Notes: generated by a model from the letters alone, not told the origin. 64,000 nt of DNA from Parahoeflea alexandrii (GCF_027214025.1 NZ_JAPWHB010000002.1:620001-684000); one strand, 5' to 3'; numbered from the stretch's first letter, positions 27,506-37,946 are shown. Translations and numbers: made by a program.

Positions 27506-29122
27506 CTACTCCGCCGCAACTCGGCCGGCCATGTCGCGGTTCTTCATCAGCTTGAAGATGATCGAGTCCATCAGCGCCTGGAACGATGCATCTATGATGT
27601 TGTCGGACACGCCCACCGTCCACCAGCGCGCGCCGTCGCCATCGGCGGATTCGATCAGCACCCGGGTGATCGCCTCGGTGCCGCCATTGAGGATACGCAC
27701 CTTGTAGTCGACCAGTTCGAGATCGGCGATCTCCGACTGGTAGACGCCGAGATCCTTTCTGAGCGCGATGTCGAGCGCGTTGACCGGACCATGGCCCTCG
27801 GCCACCGACATCATCTCGGCCCCGTCGACCACCAGCTTGACCACGGCTTCCGACACCGTCCGGATCCGGCCCATCGCATCGAAGCGGCGCTCGACCATCA
27901 CCCGAAAACTGGTCACCGAGAAGAACTCCGGCACCCGGCCGAGCGTGCGGTGCGCCAGCAGCTCGAAGCTCGCGTCCGCCCCCTCGTAGGCGTAGCCGCT
28001 GGCCTCGTGCTCCTTGACGATGGCAATCAGCTTGTCGAGCTTCGGATCGTCCTTGCCAACCTCGATGCCGCGCCGCTTGAGCGCGTTGATGAAGTTCGAT
28101 TTTCCGCCCTGGTCGGAGACCATCACCTTGCGGAAATTGCCGACGCTTTCGGGCGTGACATGTTCGTAAGTGCGCGGGTCCTTGAGCAGCGCCGAAGCGT
28201 GGATGCCGGCCTTGGTGGCGAATGCCGAAGCGCCGACATAGGGCGACTGCGTCGAGGGCGAGCGGTTGAGCAACTCGTCGAAGCCGTGACTGAGTGCGGT
28301 CAGTTCCGTCAGTTTCTCGGGTGCGACGCCGGTCTCGAACCGGTCGGAAAACGCCGGCTTGAGCATCAGTGTCGGGATCAGCGTCACCAGGTTGGCATTG
28401 CCGCAGCGCTCGCCGATACCGTTGAGCGTGCCCTGGATTTGCCGTACGCCGGCCTCCAGCGCGGCAAGCGAATTGGCCACGGCCTGGCCGGTGTCGTTGT
28501 GCGCGTGGATGCCGAGCCGGTCGCCGGGAACGCCGGCGGCGATGACGGAGGCGATGATCTCGCGGATCTCCGAAGGCTGCGTGCCGCCATTGGTGTCGCA
28601 CAGCACGATCCAGCGCGCGCCCGCGTCATAAGCAGCCTTGGCGCAGGCGATCGCGTAGGCGGGATTGGCCTTGTAGCCGTCGAAGAAATGCTCGCAGTCG
28701 ACCATCGCCTCCTTGCCGGCCGCCGCCACCGCTTTCACCGAGTCGGCGATCGACTCGAGATTCTCCTCGTTGGTGCAGCCGAGCGCCACCTTCACGTGGT
28801 AGTCCCAGCTCTTGGCCACCAGGCAGACCGCGTCGCCGGCGGCCTGAACGAGCCCGGCCAGGCCGGGATCGTTGGAAGCCGAAACGCCGGCGCGCTTGGT
28901 CATGCCGAACGCCACGAACGACGCCTTCTCGGTACGCTTTTCAGCGAAGAACGCGGTATCGGTCGGATTGGCGCCGGGATAGCCGCCTTCCACATAGTCG
29001 ATGCCGAATTCGTCGAGCATCTTCGCGATGGCGATCTTGTCCTCGACGGAAAAATCGATGCCGGGCGTCTGCTGGCCGTCGCGTAAAGTGGTGTCGAAGA
29101 GGTAGAGGCGGTCTCGGGTCAT
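27506..29122 (-). CDS. cimA: (R)-citramalate synthase
   Basis: A 538-residue acyltransferase of the LeuA-like class that condenses pyruvate and acetyl-CoA to citramalate for isoleucine synthesis without threonine. The TIM-barrel starts LYLFDTTLRDGQQTPGIDFS (about residues 7-26), with metal-binding HAHNDTGQAVANS (about residue 209). The C-terminal 150 residues are the LeuA-type allosteric domain. DTTLRDGQQTPG plus a length near 530 favour CimA over LeuA or homocitrate synthase. It lies two bases after a VOC gene on the same strand. Confidence 0.9.
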   Translation of the reverse strand: MTRDRLYLFDTTLRDGQQTPGIDFSVEDKIAIAKMLDEFGIDYVEGGYPGANPTDTAFFAEKRTEKASFVAFGMTKRAGVSASNDPGLAGLVQAAGDAVCLVAKSWDYHVKVALGCTNEENLESIADSVKAVAAAGKEAMVDCEHFFDGYKANPAYAIACAKAAYDAGARWIVLCDTNGGTQPSEIREIIASVIAAGVPGDRLGIHAHNDTGQAVANSLAALEAGVRQIQGTLNGIGERCGNANLVTLIPTLMLKPAFSDRFETGVAPEKLTELTALSHGFDELLNRSPSTQSPYVGASAFATKAGIHASALLKDPRTYEHVTPESVGNFRKVMVSDQGGKSNFINALKRRGIEVGKDDPKLDKLIAIVKEHEASGYAYEGADASFELLAHRTLGRVPEFFSVTSFRVMVERRFDAMGRIRTVSEAVVKLVVDGAEMMSVAEGHGPVNALDIALRKDLGVYQSEIADLELVDYKVRILNGGTEAITRVLIESADGDGARWWTVGVSDNIIDASFQALMDSIIFKLMKNRDMAGRVAAE

Positions 29123-29124
29123 GG

Positions 29125-29508
29125 TTATTCCGGTCGGTGACAGACGGCTTCGATATTGTTGCCGTCGGGATCGCGCACGAAGGCGCCGTAATAATCGGGG
29201 TGATAGTGCGGACGGAGCCCCGGCGCGCCATTGTCGCTGCCGCCGGCTTCAATCGCCGCCGTGTAGAACGCATCGACTTCGGCGCGGGATCGGGCGCTGA
29301 AAGCCACATGCACCGGCGGCGTCTGGGCCGGAGCCTCGGCAATCCAGAACACCGGCCGGTCGCGGCCATAGCCAGCGACCTGGATGCCGCCCGTGTGTTC
29401 CAACGGCACCTTCATCATCATCGCGCCGCCCAGCGCCGCAAAGGCTGCATCGTAGAACCTGCTCGAAGCCGCAAAATCAGATGCGGATACGCCTGTATGA
29501 TCAATCAT
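29125..29508 (-). CDS. VOC-family (glyoxalase-fold) protein
   Basis: A 127-residue protein of the vicinal oxygen chelate fold: MIDHTGVSASDFAASSRFYD at the start and YGAFVRDPDGNNIEAVCH near the end, typical of small glyoxalase/bleomycin-resistance-like proteins. Putative metal ligands are His4, the mid-chain His of PVHVAFSA and the C-terminal Glu of NNIEAV. The substrate is unknown. It lies between pip (49-base gap) and cimA (2-base gap). Confidence 0.87.
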   Translation of the reverse strand: MIDHTGVSASDFAASSRFYDAAFAALGGAMMMKVPLEHTGGIQVAGYGRDRPVFWIAEAPAQTPPVHVAFSARSRAEVDAFYTAAIEAGGSDNGAPGLRPHYHPDYYGAFVRDPDGNNIEAVCHRPE

Positions 29509-29557
29509 GGTCTTTCTCCTTGCCAGATGGCGTTGTCAGAGTTGAACAACACAGCCG

Positions 29558-30640
<1,083 letters not shown>

Positions 30641-30644
<4 letters not shown>

Positions 30645-31123
30645 GCGCGGTCCTCCGGCGGCCAGGCCTCGGTATCGTGATCCGGGTGCTGGTAACTGAC
30701 GAGCGTCTTCAGAAAGGCCACCGCCTCGGCATCGTCCAGCGTGTGGCGCTCGGGCAGCGCCGGGATGCCGTCGCACCAGATCCGCTTGGCCTCGGTGCCG
30801 TAGGCGATCGTCGGCGCCACAGAATCCGGATCGTCGAATGCCAGCACCGACAGCGCCAGCCCGTCGGGCGCGTCATAGGCGAGCGGCGTGCCGCATTTTT
30901 CACAGAAGCCTCGCCGCGCCGCATTCGAGCTCTGGAACCAGGACGGCTGTCCGCGCGTCCATTCGAAGCCCGCGTCGCCGACCGAGACCAGCGCCAGCGC
31001 GTGGCTGGCCGAGGCCTTCTGGCACATCCGGCAATAACACACCGACGAGGTGCCGGGCGCGCCCGTCAACCGGAACCGCACTGCGCCGCACTGGCAGCCG
31101 CCGGAATGGATCTCATCGCTCAT
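30641..31123 (-). CDS. GFA-family (CENP-V/GFA fold) zinc protein, copy 1
   Basis: A 160-residue protein with the paired-cysteine zinc motifs of the family: GGCQCGAVRFRL (about residue 8), CYCRMCQKAS (about residue 29) and CEKCGTPLAYD (about residue 75). The name comes from glutathione-dependent formaldehyde-activating enzyme, but most members have no proven activity. It overlaps the upstream GFA copy by four bases (ATGA) and the downstream small ORF by four bases. The two GFA proteins are clearly related to each other, so they probably arose by duplication. Confidence 0.9.
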
Positions 31124-31611
31124 GGCTTGCCCTCCGCCGGCCAGACGCCGGTGTCGTGATCGGGATGCTGGTGATTGGTCGATGCGATGCTGTCGAGCCC
31201 GCCCGGCAGGTCATTGCGGTCGACACTCTTGGCCGGCAGGCCGTCGAGCACGGCATGAAACGGCACCCGCGTTTCCATGCCGTCATTGGCGACCGGCGGA
31301 AATGCGGCAGGATCGTCGAGGCTGCCGAGCGTCACCGCGATGCCGTCCGATTGCAGCGTGTCGAAGAACAGCGGCGTGCCGCAGTCCCGGCAGAACCCGC
31401 GCCTCACGGGATCTGAGGAGTGGAACCAGCCCGGCTCGCCGCGGGTGATGGTGAGCATCCTGCCCGGCGCGAAGCCGAGCGGCATGAAATAGTTCCCCGC
31501 CGCCTTCTGGCACATGCGGCAATGGCACAGATGCGGATACTCGAGCTCGCCCTCGATGCGGTAGCGAATGGCGCCGCACTGGCAGCCACCGGTGTGGATG
31601 TTGTTGCTCAC
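31120..31611 (-). CDS. GFA-family zinc protein, copy 2
   Basis: A 163-residue GFA/CENP-V-fold protein started at the GTG at 31611 (GTGAGCAACAAC), which overlaps the cysS stop as GTGA and has GGGAGG seven bases upstream; another GTG lies five codons earlier. The zinc cysteines are in [26 protein letters not shown] and [11 protein letters not shown]. It resembles copy 1 throughout, including [12 protein letters not shown] versus HPDHDTEAWPPE at the C-terminus. Translational coupling to cysS is likely. The substrate is unknown. Confidence 0.88.
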   Translation of the reverse strand: MSNNIHTGGCQCGAIRYRIEGELEYPHLCHCRMCQKAAGNYFMPLGFAPGRMLTITRGEPGWFHSSDPVRRGFCRDCGTPLFFDTLQSDGIAVTLGSLDDPAAFPPVANDGMETRVPFHAVLDGLPAKSVDRNDLPGGLDSIASTNHQHPDHDTGVWPAEGKP

Positions 31612-33101
31612 CGCTTGACCTCCCACGTCGTCACCCGCTCACCGGTCTGAGGATCCTTGCCGTCCTTGAGCTGGATGCCCTGTTCGAGCAGCTCGTCGCG
31701 GATCCTGTCGGCTTCGGGCCAATTCTTGGCCTTGAGATATTCGAGCCGCTTCTGGATACTTTCTTCTAGTGTCTCTTTCGAGACCCCCATTTCAGAGAGT
31801 TGAACAAGATCAAAAGCGTTTTCAACCGACACCCGAACGCCTGCTTTTTGCTGAGCTCGCAACTCTGCCGATATCCTGGCTATTTCAGAATTATCCAAGC
31901 CTAGGAAGTATACCGACTCCGCGATGTCCTTTGGGTCTGCCTTGGATCTCTGGATGGAGTGGATAGCCGCAGGCGTATTGAGATCATCTGAGAGTGCGTC
32001 AATCACTTCAGGCAAGACCGTCCCATCGCCTATTGTGTATTGACGTATGAGATTTGCAAAACCAAGGCTGATTGACTTGGCCTCCTCCAGCCGCTTCACG
32101 GAAAAATCGATCGGCTCGCGGTAATGCGTCATCAGCATCGCCAGCCGCAGCACCTCGCCCGGCCATTTGCGGCCGCCGAATTTTTCGGTCTCCAAAAGTT
32201 CGGCGATGGTGACGAAATTGCCCTCGGATTTGGACATCTTCTTGCCCTCGACCTGCAGGAAGCCGTTGTGCATCCACAGGTTGGCCATCCGGTCGTTGCC
32301 GTGGGCGCAGCAGGACTGGGCGATCTCGTTTTCGTGGTGCGGGAAGATCAGGTCCAAGCCGCCGCCGTGGATATCGAAGGTCTCTCCCAGGTGATGCTCG
32401 CTCATCACCGAGCACTCGATGTGCCAGCCGGGGCGGCCATGGATGGTCACGGTCTCGCCGCCCTCGCTGAAGCTTCCGTCCCAGCCCGGCTCGTCGGCGG
32501 CCGATTCCTTCCACAGCACGAAATCCGCCGGGTTGCGCTTGTGATCCTCCACCGCGATGCGGGCGCCGGCCTGCTGCTCGTCGAGCTTGCGGTTCGACAG
32601 CTTGCCGTAATCGGGCATCGAGCTGACCGCAAACAGCACCTCGCGACCTTCCCGGCCCTCGGTCACATAGGCGTTGCCCTTGTCGATCAGCGTCTGGATC
32701 ATCCTGACCATGCCGTCGATATGGGCGGTGGCGCGCGGCTCGAATGTCGGCTGAAGGCAGCCCAGTGCCGCCGCGTCCTTGTGGAACCGCTCTGCGGTCT
32801 TCTCTGTGACTTTGGCGATCGCCTCGTTCAGCGGCAGATCCGGATAATCCCTCAGCGCCCGCGCGTTGATCTTGTCGTCGACGTCGGTGATGTTGCGTAC
32901 ATAGGTGACATGGTTCTCGCCATAAACATGCCTGAGCAGCCGGAACAGCACGTCGAACACAATCACCGGCCGCGCATTGCCGATATGGGCGAAATCATAG
33001 ACCGTCGGTCCGCAGACATACATGCGGACATTGTCCTTATCGATCGGCTGGAACTCTTCCTTGACCCGCGTCAGCGTGTTCCAGAACTTGAGCTCGGTCA
33101 T
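31608..33101 (-). CDS. cysS: Cysteinyl-tRNA synthetase
   Basis: A 497-residue class I synthetase charging tRNA-Cys. Zinc-site cysteine and HIGH-type motif appear in [20 protein letters not shown] (about residues 27-46); KMSKSEGNF lies about residue 277. The C-terminal helical domain ends [21 protein letters not shown]. It is somewhat longer than the usual 460 or so. Bases about 31755-32090, coding for the domain after the KMSKS region, are visibly more AT-rich with different codon use than the flanks. The gene opens a run of overlapping genes (GFA, GFA, small membrane protein, pip). A candidate Cys-codon leader ORF lies 85 bases upstream. Confidence 0.95.
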   Translation of the reverse strand: MTELKFWNTLTRVKEEFQPIDKDNVRMYVCGPTVYDFAHIGNARPVIVFDVLFRLLRHVYGENHVTYVRNITDVDDKINARALRDYPDLPLNEAIAKVTEKTAERFHKDAAALGCLQPTFEPRATAHIDGMVRMIQTLIDKGNAYVTEGREGREVLFAVSSMPDYGKLSNRKLDEQQAGARIAVEDHKRNPADFVLWKESAADEPGWDGSFSEGGETVTIHGRPGWHIECSVMSEHHLGETFDIHGGGLDLIFPHHENEIAQSCCAHGNDRMANLWMHNGFLQVEGKKMSKSEGNFVTIAELLETEKFGGRKWPGEVLRLAMLMTHYREPIDFSVKRLEEAKSISLGFANLIRQYTIGDGTVLPEVIDALSDDLNTPAAIHSIQRSKADPKDIAESVYFLGLDNSEIARISAELRAQQKAGVRVSVENAFDLVQLSEMGVSKETLEESIQKRLEYLKAKNWPEADRIRDELLEQGIQLKDGKDPQTGERVTTWEVKR

Positions 33102-33186
33102 GTCAACTCCCCGATGCCGGCCGCCCTGGCCCGGGTCGTTTGTCCTGTTTGTGAAAGAAGACGAAAACGGCCGAGCCAGCGGTGAG

Positions 33187-33243
33187 CTAGCGAATAATGA
33201 TGCCGCAGATGCAGGTGGCGCGTGCGCCGTGTGCCGTTTTCAT
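33187..33243 (-). CDS. Candidate 18-residue leader peptide of cysS
   Basis: [18 protein letters not shown] followed by TAG. Two Cys codons (codons 11 and 13) occur in a peptide of 18, together with four Ile. It ends 85 bases before cysS. A sigma70-type promoter lies so close that transcription should begin at or within a base of the ATG, giving a leaderless message, as known for the trpL leader of Sinorhizobium. A 9-base inverted repeat (33163-33171 with 33233-33241) pairs the start of the ORF with sequence just beyond its end, next to a T-rich tract. This fits a cysteine attenuator; it is inference. Confidence 0.5.
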   Translation of the reverse strand: MKTAHGARATCICGIIIR

Positions 33244-33249
33244 TTGGGT

Positions 33250-33278
33250 CTTATCTCCGATTGCGCGGGCCCGGTCAA
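33250..33278 (-). promoter_or_regulatory. Sigma70-type promoter upstream of cysS leader
   Basis: On the minus strand, TTGACC (33278-33273) and GATAAG (33255-33250) are separated by 17 bases, five of six and four of six matches to consensus. The leader ATG is six bases past the -10 element, so the start of transcription should fall at or beside the A of that ATG. Confidence 0.55.
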
Positions 33279-33296
33279 GATCCGGGTGAGCGGCTT

Positions 33297-33920
33297 TCAG
33301 CCCGCGAAAAACCGGGTGAGCAGCGACACTGACAGCGCCGCCATGACAAGCGCGATCAGCCCGTCGAGCACCCGCCAGGCGGACGGCCTCGCAAACAGCG
33401 GCTCAAGCACCCGCGCGCCGTAGCCGAGCCCGAAGAACCAGAGAAGCGACGCCGACATCGCCCCGAGCGCGAAGGCGAGCCGCGCGGTTCCTTCGTAACG
33501 GCCGCTCAGCCCGCCCACCAGCAGCACCGTGTCGAGATAGACATGCGGATTGAGGAAGGTGAAAGCGAGACACATCAGCACCGCGGCTTTCAGCGAGCCC
33601 GGAGCGGTTCTGGCCGCATGGAGCCCCGAGGGCGAGATCGCCCGCCTGAGCGCCATGAATGCATAGACCGCCAGGAATGCCGCGCCACCGAGCGTCACCA
33701 CGCCAATCAGGATCGTCGAGCCGGAGATGATCGCGCCCAGCCCCGCAACGCCGAGACCGATCAGCACCGCGTCCGACAGCGCGCAGATCAGGCACAGGAT
33801 GAAGACGTGCTGGCGAAGCAGCCCTTGGCGGAGGATGAAGGCGTTCTGCGCGCCGATGGCGATGATCAGCGAGCCGCCGAGCAGAAGCCCGGAGATGGCG
33901 GGAGCAAACAATTGTGTCAT
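33297..33920 (-). CDS. LysE/ArgO-type amino acid exporter
   Basis: A 207-residue inner-membrane protein with five or six hydrophobic segments. The start SGLLLGGSLIIAIGAQNAFI and the loop GLLRQHVFILCLICALSDAV are the signature of LysE/ArgO exporters of basic amino acids; FLNPHVYLDTVLLVGG (about residue 123) is also typical. No LysR-type ArgP/LysG partner is next to it. It lies five bases after the SRAP gene, and 195 bases before cysS, where a separate promoter is likely. Confidence 0.92.
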   Translation of the reverse strand: MTQLFAPAISGLLLGGSLIIAIGAQNAFILRQGLLRQHVFILCLICALSDAVLIGLGVAGLGAIISGSTILIGVVTLGGAAFLAVYAFMALRRAISPSGLHAARTAPGSLKAAVLMCLAFTFLNPHVYLDTVLLVGGLSGRYEGTARLAFALGAMSASLLWFFGLGYGARVLEPLFARPSAWRVLDGLIALVMAALSVSLLTRFFAG

Positions 33921-33925
33921 GGGTG

Positions 33926-34720
33926 CTAGAAGAGTTTCATCTGGTCGGAAGCGGGATCGTCGGACTTGGATTTCGCCGCCCGCCTGGCGGGCGTGGGCTT
34001 GCTTACGACCGGTTCGGCGTCGGTGGCAGGCTTCTGCACCTCCGGCCCGGTATTGGCAACCTTGTTGACCAGATCCGAGACACGGATCGCCTCGAAACAG
34101 CCGTCCGGCGCAGGTGCCATCAGGTCGGCCACGTGCCGGGGCTCCTGATTGAGGCAGTCGAGCCAGCGGGAAAAGTCCTCGGGCCGTATCACAACCGGCA
34201 TGCGGTCATGGATCGGCGCCATCTCCCGGTTCGGCCCCACCGTCAGGATGGCGGCGGTGTCCATCTCCGCGCCATCGGCGCTCATGTAGGTTTCCATCAG
34301 CCCGCCAAAGGCGACGATGCCGCCCGCGCTGGGCCTGATCCAATAGGGAACCGATTTCTCCTTCGAGCCCTTCGGCGGCCGGTGCCACTCGTAAAACCCC
34401 GAGGCCGCAATCAGCACCCGCCGGTGCCGCATGGCGGCGCGGAACGAGGCTTTCTCGGCCGCCGTCTCGGATCGCGCATTGATCAGCAGCGGAAACTCGG
34501 CGGGGTCCTTGACCCAGCCCGGAATGAAGCCCCAGCGCGCCAAGAGCGCCCGGCGGTCGGTGCGGTTGTCGCCCTCTTGCCGGCGGCGGTCGCCGGCAAT
34601 GATCAGGATCGGCTGCGTCGGCGCAATGTTGTAGCGCGGCGGGAAATCCTCGATTTCCTCGAGCCCGAACAGTTCCTGCACCTCTTCAGGCGTTGCCGTC
34701 AGTGAAAAGCGTCCACACAT
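33926..34720 (-). CDS. SRAP (HMCES/YedK-type) abasic-site protein
   Basis: About 264 residues started at the ATG at 34720, giving MCGRFSLTATPEEV; the mature protein must begin with Cys2, which forms the covalent bond to abasic sites in single-stranded DNA, so the ATG two codons earlier is rejected. Other active-site parts are RYNIAPTQPILII (Asn), ASGFYEWHRP (Glu, about residue 108) and IHDRMPVVI (His, about residue 160). It protects abasic sites during replication. The C-terminal tail is charged and ends DDPASDQMKLF. Confidence 0.93.
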   Translation of the reverse strand: MCGRFSLTATPEEVQELFGLEEIEDFPPRYNIAPTQPILIIAGDRRRQEGDNRTDRRALLARWGFIPGWVKDPAEFPLLINARSETAAEKASFRAAMRHRRVLIAASGFYEWHRPPKGSKEKSVPYWIRPSAGGIVAFGGLMETYMSADGAEMDTAAILTVGPNREMAPIHDRMPVVIRPEDFSRWLDCLNQEPRHVADLMAPAPDGCFEAIRVSDLVNKVANTGPEVQKPATDAEPVVSKPTPARRAAKSKSDDPASDQMKLF

Positions 34721-34764
34721 CGCCAATCCATGGCCGAGGAAACCGGGAGGGTCAAGGCGTGAGC

Positions 34765-35466
34765 CTAATCTCGAACAGGACTGGTGTCGGACACGATCCG
34801 CCCGTCTTCCAGCGTGACGATGCGGTCGGCGAGCTCGAGAATGCGGTTGTCGTGGGTCACCATCACCGTCGTCGTGCCGCGCTGCTCGCCCAGCTTCTTC
34901 AGCATCGCCACCACGTTGAGGCCGCTTTCCTTGTCGAGCGCTGCAGTCGGCTCGTCGGCAAAGACGATATCGGGATTGCCGACCAGCGCCCGGGCGACGG
35001 CGACTCGCTGCTTCTGCCCGCCCGACAGGTTGCCCGGCAGGTAGTCCATGCGGTCGGCGAGACCCACCAGCGACAGCGCATGGCGGGCGGCTTGCCGCTC
35101 GGCCTCCGGGTCGTTGAGGCGGTGCACCTGCAACCCCATCTGCACGTTCTGCATCGCCGTCAGGCTGCCATGCAGGTTGTGCGCCTGGAAGATGAAGCCG
35201 AGCCGGCGCCGGAGCGCCTCGTTGAGCGTGTTGCCCGCCCCCATCAGCTCGTGCCCGAGCAGGCAGATCGATCCGTCCTGCACATCGCGCAGGCAGCCCA
35301 TCAGCGTCAGCACCGTGGTCTTGCCCGATCCCGACGGCCCCATCAGCACGGTCAGGCTACCGCGCGCCACCGTGAGATCGACGTCGAAGATTGCCTGCTT
35401 GCGGGCTTCGCCAGTGCCGAACCAGTGGTTCAGGCCGCGCACGTTGATCGGATGATTGTCGCTCAC
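34765..35466 (-). CDS. DevA-type ABC transporter ATPase
   Basis: A 233-residue ATPase started at the GTG at 35466 (protein SDNHPINVRGLNHWFGTGEA after fMet), with a G-rich ribosome site; a longer extension would overlap the permease gene and is rejected. Walker A GPSGSGKTTV, signature LSGGQKQRVAVARA and Walker B IVFADEPTAALD are in place. With the HlyD-type and FtsX-type genes upstream it forms a DevBCA-like exporter, a tripartite system for lipids, peptides or drugs across both membranes. Confidence 0.9.
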   Translation of the reverse strand: MSDNHPINVRGLNHWFGTGEARKQAIFDVDLTVARGSLTVLMGPSGSGKTTVLTLMGCLRDVQDGSICLLGHELMGAGNTLNEALRRRLGFIFQAHNLHGSLTAMQNVQMGLQVHRLNDPEAERQAARHALSLVGLADRMDYLPGNLSGGQKQRVAVARALVGNPDIVFADEPTAALDKESGLNVVAMLKKLGEQRGTTTVMVTHDNRILELADRIVTLEDGRIVSDTSPVRD

Positions 35467-35476
35467 CGCCGCCCCC

Positions 35477-36649
35477 TCAGAACAGATCGGCCGGATCGGC
35501 AGCCGCCAGCCGGCGGGTGGCGATGGCGCCTGAAAGCGAGCACGCAACCAGCGTTCCGATCAGCACGATGACGGCCATCTCCCAGGTCATCGCCAGCGGT
35601 AGGTTGGTGGCCTTCTTCATGCCGGCGAGCAATCCGGTGCCCACCAGCACCCCAGGAACGAAGCCAAAGACCGCCAGGATCAGCGCCTCCTCGAAGACGA
35701 TGCCGAGGAAGAATTTTTGCGGATAGCCCATCGCCTTGAACGTCGCGTATTCGGACAGATGATCGGCCACGTCGGTCGACAGCACCTGGTAGACGATGAC
35801 GATGCCGACCAGCACGCCGATGATCACGCCAAAACCGAAGATGATACCGGTCGGCCGCTTGGTTTGCTGGTAGCTCAGATCCTCGGCCTTGGCCTGGGCG
35901 TAGGAGCGGATGCGCAGCGACTTGTCGGAGATCAGCTCGCGCAGCCGGCCCGCCACCTCGTCCGGATCGGCTCCCGGCGTCACCTTGAGCAGGATATGAT
36001 CGGGCGCCGCCGACCGGCGCGCTGGAAACAGCGACAGGAAGGTCTGGTCCGACATGATCATGTAGCCATCGCCGCCAAAGCCGCCGCCGCCCTGGAACGT
36101 GTCGTAGAGCGTCACCGTCTTGCCGGTCACCTCGAAAGACGCCGGCGTCTGCGGCCGGATCGCCGCGGCCTCGTCGCGCGGCAGGCCGCGGGTGGCCATG
36201 TCGAGAATGGCGGAATCCTTGAGCTGCAGCGTCGCGAGCTTGGGCTTGAGCACCGGGCTCAGGAAATCCGGCAGCGTCGGATCGATGCCGAAGCTGGTCA
36301 GCCCCAGCGTTTTGGTCGGGCGCGGCCAGCTGGTGTTGCCGACGAAGATGCCGGTACCGAGCGTCACTTCCGGATCGGCCTGCGCCTGGAACAGCCATTG
36401 CCGCGCGACATTGCCGCCCTCGGTCATCGAATTGGCGTCCGAGGCCGAAATCATGATGTCGGCGGTGAAGAACTCGTAGGGTTTGAGCGTCGCCGTTGCC
36501 ATCGAGTTCATGATCCCGAGCTGCACAAAGACCAGCACGTTGGCAAAGGCGACGCCGGCAATGGCCGCCGCGAACCGCGTGCGGCTGTGCGTCAGCTGCA
36601 GCCAGCCGATCGGCAGCCGCCCGAACAGCCATTGCAGCAGCCGGCTCAT
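35477..36649 (-). CDS. DevC-type ABC transporter permease
   Basis: A 390-residue permease with one N-terminal membrane helix (about residues 25-47), a large periplasmic domain (about 50-265) and three C-terminal helices in an FtsX/MacB-type arrangement (FGFGVIIGVLVGIVIVYQVL, about residue 275 onward). The start overlaps the HlyD-type gene by four bases (ATGA). It works with the DevA-type ATPase. A TolC-like outer-membrane partner is not encoded here. Confidence 0.9.
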   Translation of the reverse strand: MSRLLQWLFGRLPIGWLQLTHSRTRFAAAIAGVAFANVLVFVQLGIMNSMATATLKPYEFFTADIMISASDANSMTEGGNVARQWLFQAQADPEVTLGTGIFVGNTSWPRPTKTLGLTSFGIDPTLPDFLSPVLKPKLATLQLKDSAILDMATRGLPRDEAAAIRPQTPASFEVTGKTVTLYDTFQGGGGFGGDGYMIMSDQTFLSLFPARRSAAPDHILLKVTPGADPDEVAGRLRELISDKSLRIRSYAQAKAEDLSYQQTKRPTGIIFGFGVIIGVLVGIVIVYQVLSTDVADHLSEYATFKAMGYPQKFFLGIVFEEALILAVFGFVPGVLVGTGLLAGMKKATNLPLAMTWEMAVIVLIGTLVACSLSGAIATRRLAAADPADLF

Positions 36650-37884
36650 GGATTGCTCTTGGCGGCAGAAGCTGCGGTGCGGGTGTCGATGCGGGCGATC
36701 ACCTCGAGATTGGTGTAGCGCGCCGCCACCTTCGAGGACGCCTCGTCGAGCTCGACCATCACCTTGATCACCCGCGCATCGGTATTGGCCGCGGTGTCAT
36801 CCGACAGCAGTCCCTGGCGTCCGACGGTCAGCCCGATCGACTTGACCCTTCCCTGCAGGGTCTGGCCGATGGCGACCGCCGCCAGTTCCACCGGCTGGCC
36901 GATCGCGACATTGGCGATCCGGTCCTGGTAGACCTCGACCTCGGCCATCATGTGATCGATGTCGCCGATCTGCATGATGCCGTCATTGGGCGGACGCTCG
37001 CCTGCATTGGCCATCGAATCGAGCACCACGCCGCTGATGGGCGCGAGAACCGCCGACCGGATCAGGTCCTGCTCCGCGCGCGCCAGATCCGCCCTGGCGG
37101 CGTCGAGATTGCGCGCCGCGACAATGACATCGGACTGCATGTCGGTGTCCTGACCGGTAAACCGCGACAATGTCGCCTCGGCCTTCTCAACCGCCAGATC
37201 CGCCTGGCGTTCGGCCGCGGCAAGCGAATCGAGCGACGCCTGGGTGATCACCCCGCGTTCGAACAGCGCCTTGCCACGCTCGCGCTCGGCGGCGGCCTCG
37301 GTCCGCGAACTCCGCGCCTGCTCAAGTGCGGCACGGGCTTCGTCCCTTGAATTCTGCACCGAGGTCCTTGTCTGCACCAGCGCGGCCTCGCGGACGGCGA
37401 CATTGGCCTTAGCCAGGAGCACCGCGCTTTCGAGCTGTCCCTGATTGTCGAGCCGCGCCACCACGGCGCCCTTCTCGACCCGGTTCCCGATCTCCACCAG
37501 CACTTCGGCAATGCGTGCATCACCCGCGCCATAGGGCGGCGCCACGATCGACACGTCGCCACGCGGCATCAGCCGCGCCAGTCCGACGACGTCGGTAACC
37601 TGCATGGTCGCCGCCATCTCCTTGGGCATTTCCATGTCGGGCGGAAGCGCAATCGGCGTGGCCGAGCCGCCGCCGGGTTGCAGCCCGGTCAGCGCATAGA
37701 ACTTCTGCAGGGCGGTGGGCTGGTAGTACATGCCGATCACCCCGCCCGAGAACATGAACACCGGGATCAGCAGCACCAGCAGATAGCGCTTGTGAAACCG
37801 CAACCTCCGCCGGGGCGCTTGTTCGCCGGCGGTCTCATGCCGGACGATGTTGAGCGGCAGGTCGGTTTCGGGGGGAAGGGTCAT
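36646..37884 (-). CDS. DevB/HlyD-type membrane fusion protein
   Basis: A 412-residue periplasmic adaptor. A charged N-terminus and one membrane helix (about residues 33-52) are followed by a lipoyl half-domain, a coiled-coil hairpin rich in Ala, Glu and Arg (about residues 155-260), the second lipoyl half (LAPISGVVLDSMANAGERP) and a beta-barrel. It is the first gene of the three-gene exporter. An AT-rich 200-base region upstream carries its promoter. Confidence 0.9.
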   Translation of the reverse strand: MTLPPETDLPLNIVRHETAGEQAPRRRLRFHKRYLLVLLIPVFMFSGGVIGMYYQPTALQKFYALTGLQPGGGSATPIALPPDMEMPKEMAATMQVTDVVGLARLMPRGDVSIVAPPYGAGDARIAEVLVEIGNRVEKGAVVARLDNQGQLESAVLLAKANVAVREAALVQTRTSVQNSRDEARAALEQARSSRTEAAAERERGKALFERGVITQASLDSLAAAERQADLAVEKAEATLSRFTGQDTDMQSDVIVAARNLDAARADLARAEQDLIRSAVLAPISGVVLDSMANAGERPPNDGIMQIGDIDHMMAEVEVYQDRIANVAIGQPVELAAVAIGQTLQGRVKSIGLTVGRQGLLSDDTAANTDARVIKVMVELDEASSKVAARYTNLEVIARIDTRTAASAAKSNP

Positions 37885-37926
37885 GGGTCAGTCCGATTCT
37901 CATGTCCGGCGGGAGGTCGATTCAAT

Positions 37927-37946
37927 ATATGTTATATAATGCATAT
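37927..37946. promoter_or_regulatory. AT-rich promoter/operator candidate
   Basis: ATATG and CATAT arms flank TTATATAATG, and TATAAT occurs at 37935-37940 on the plus strand. The region 37921-37960 is far more AT-rich than its surroundings and lies between the divergent devB-type and NUDIX genes. It probably holds -10 elements for one or both and perhaps an operator. No regulator gene is adjacent. Confidence 0.35.
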
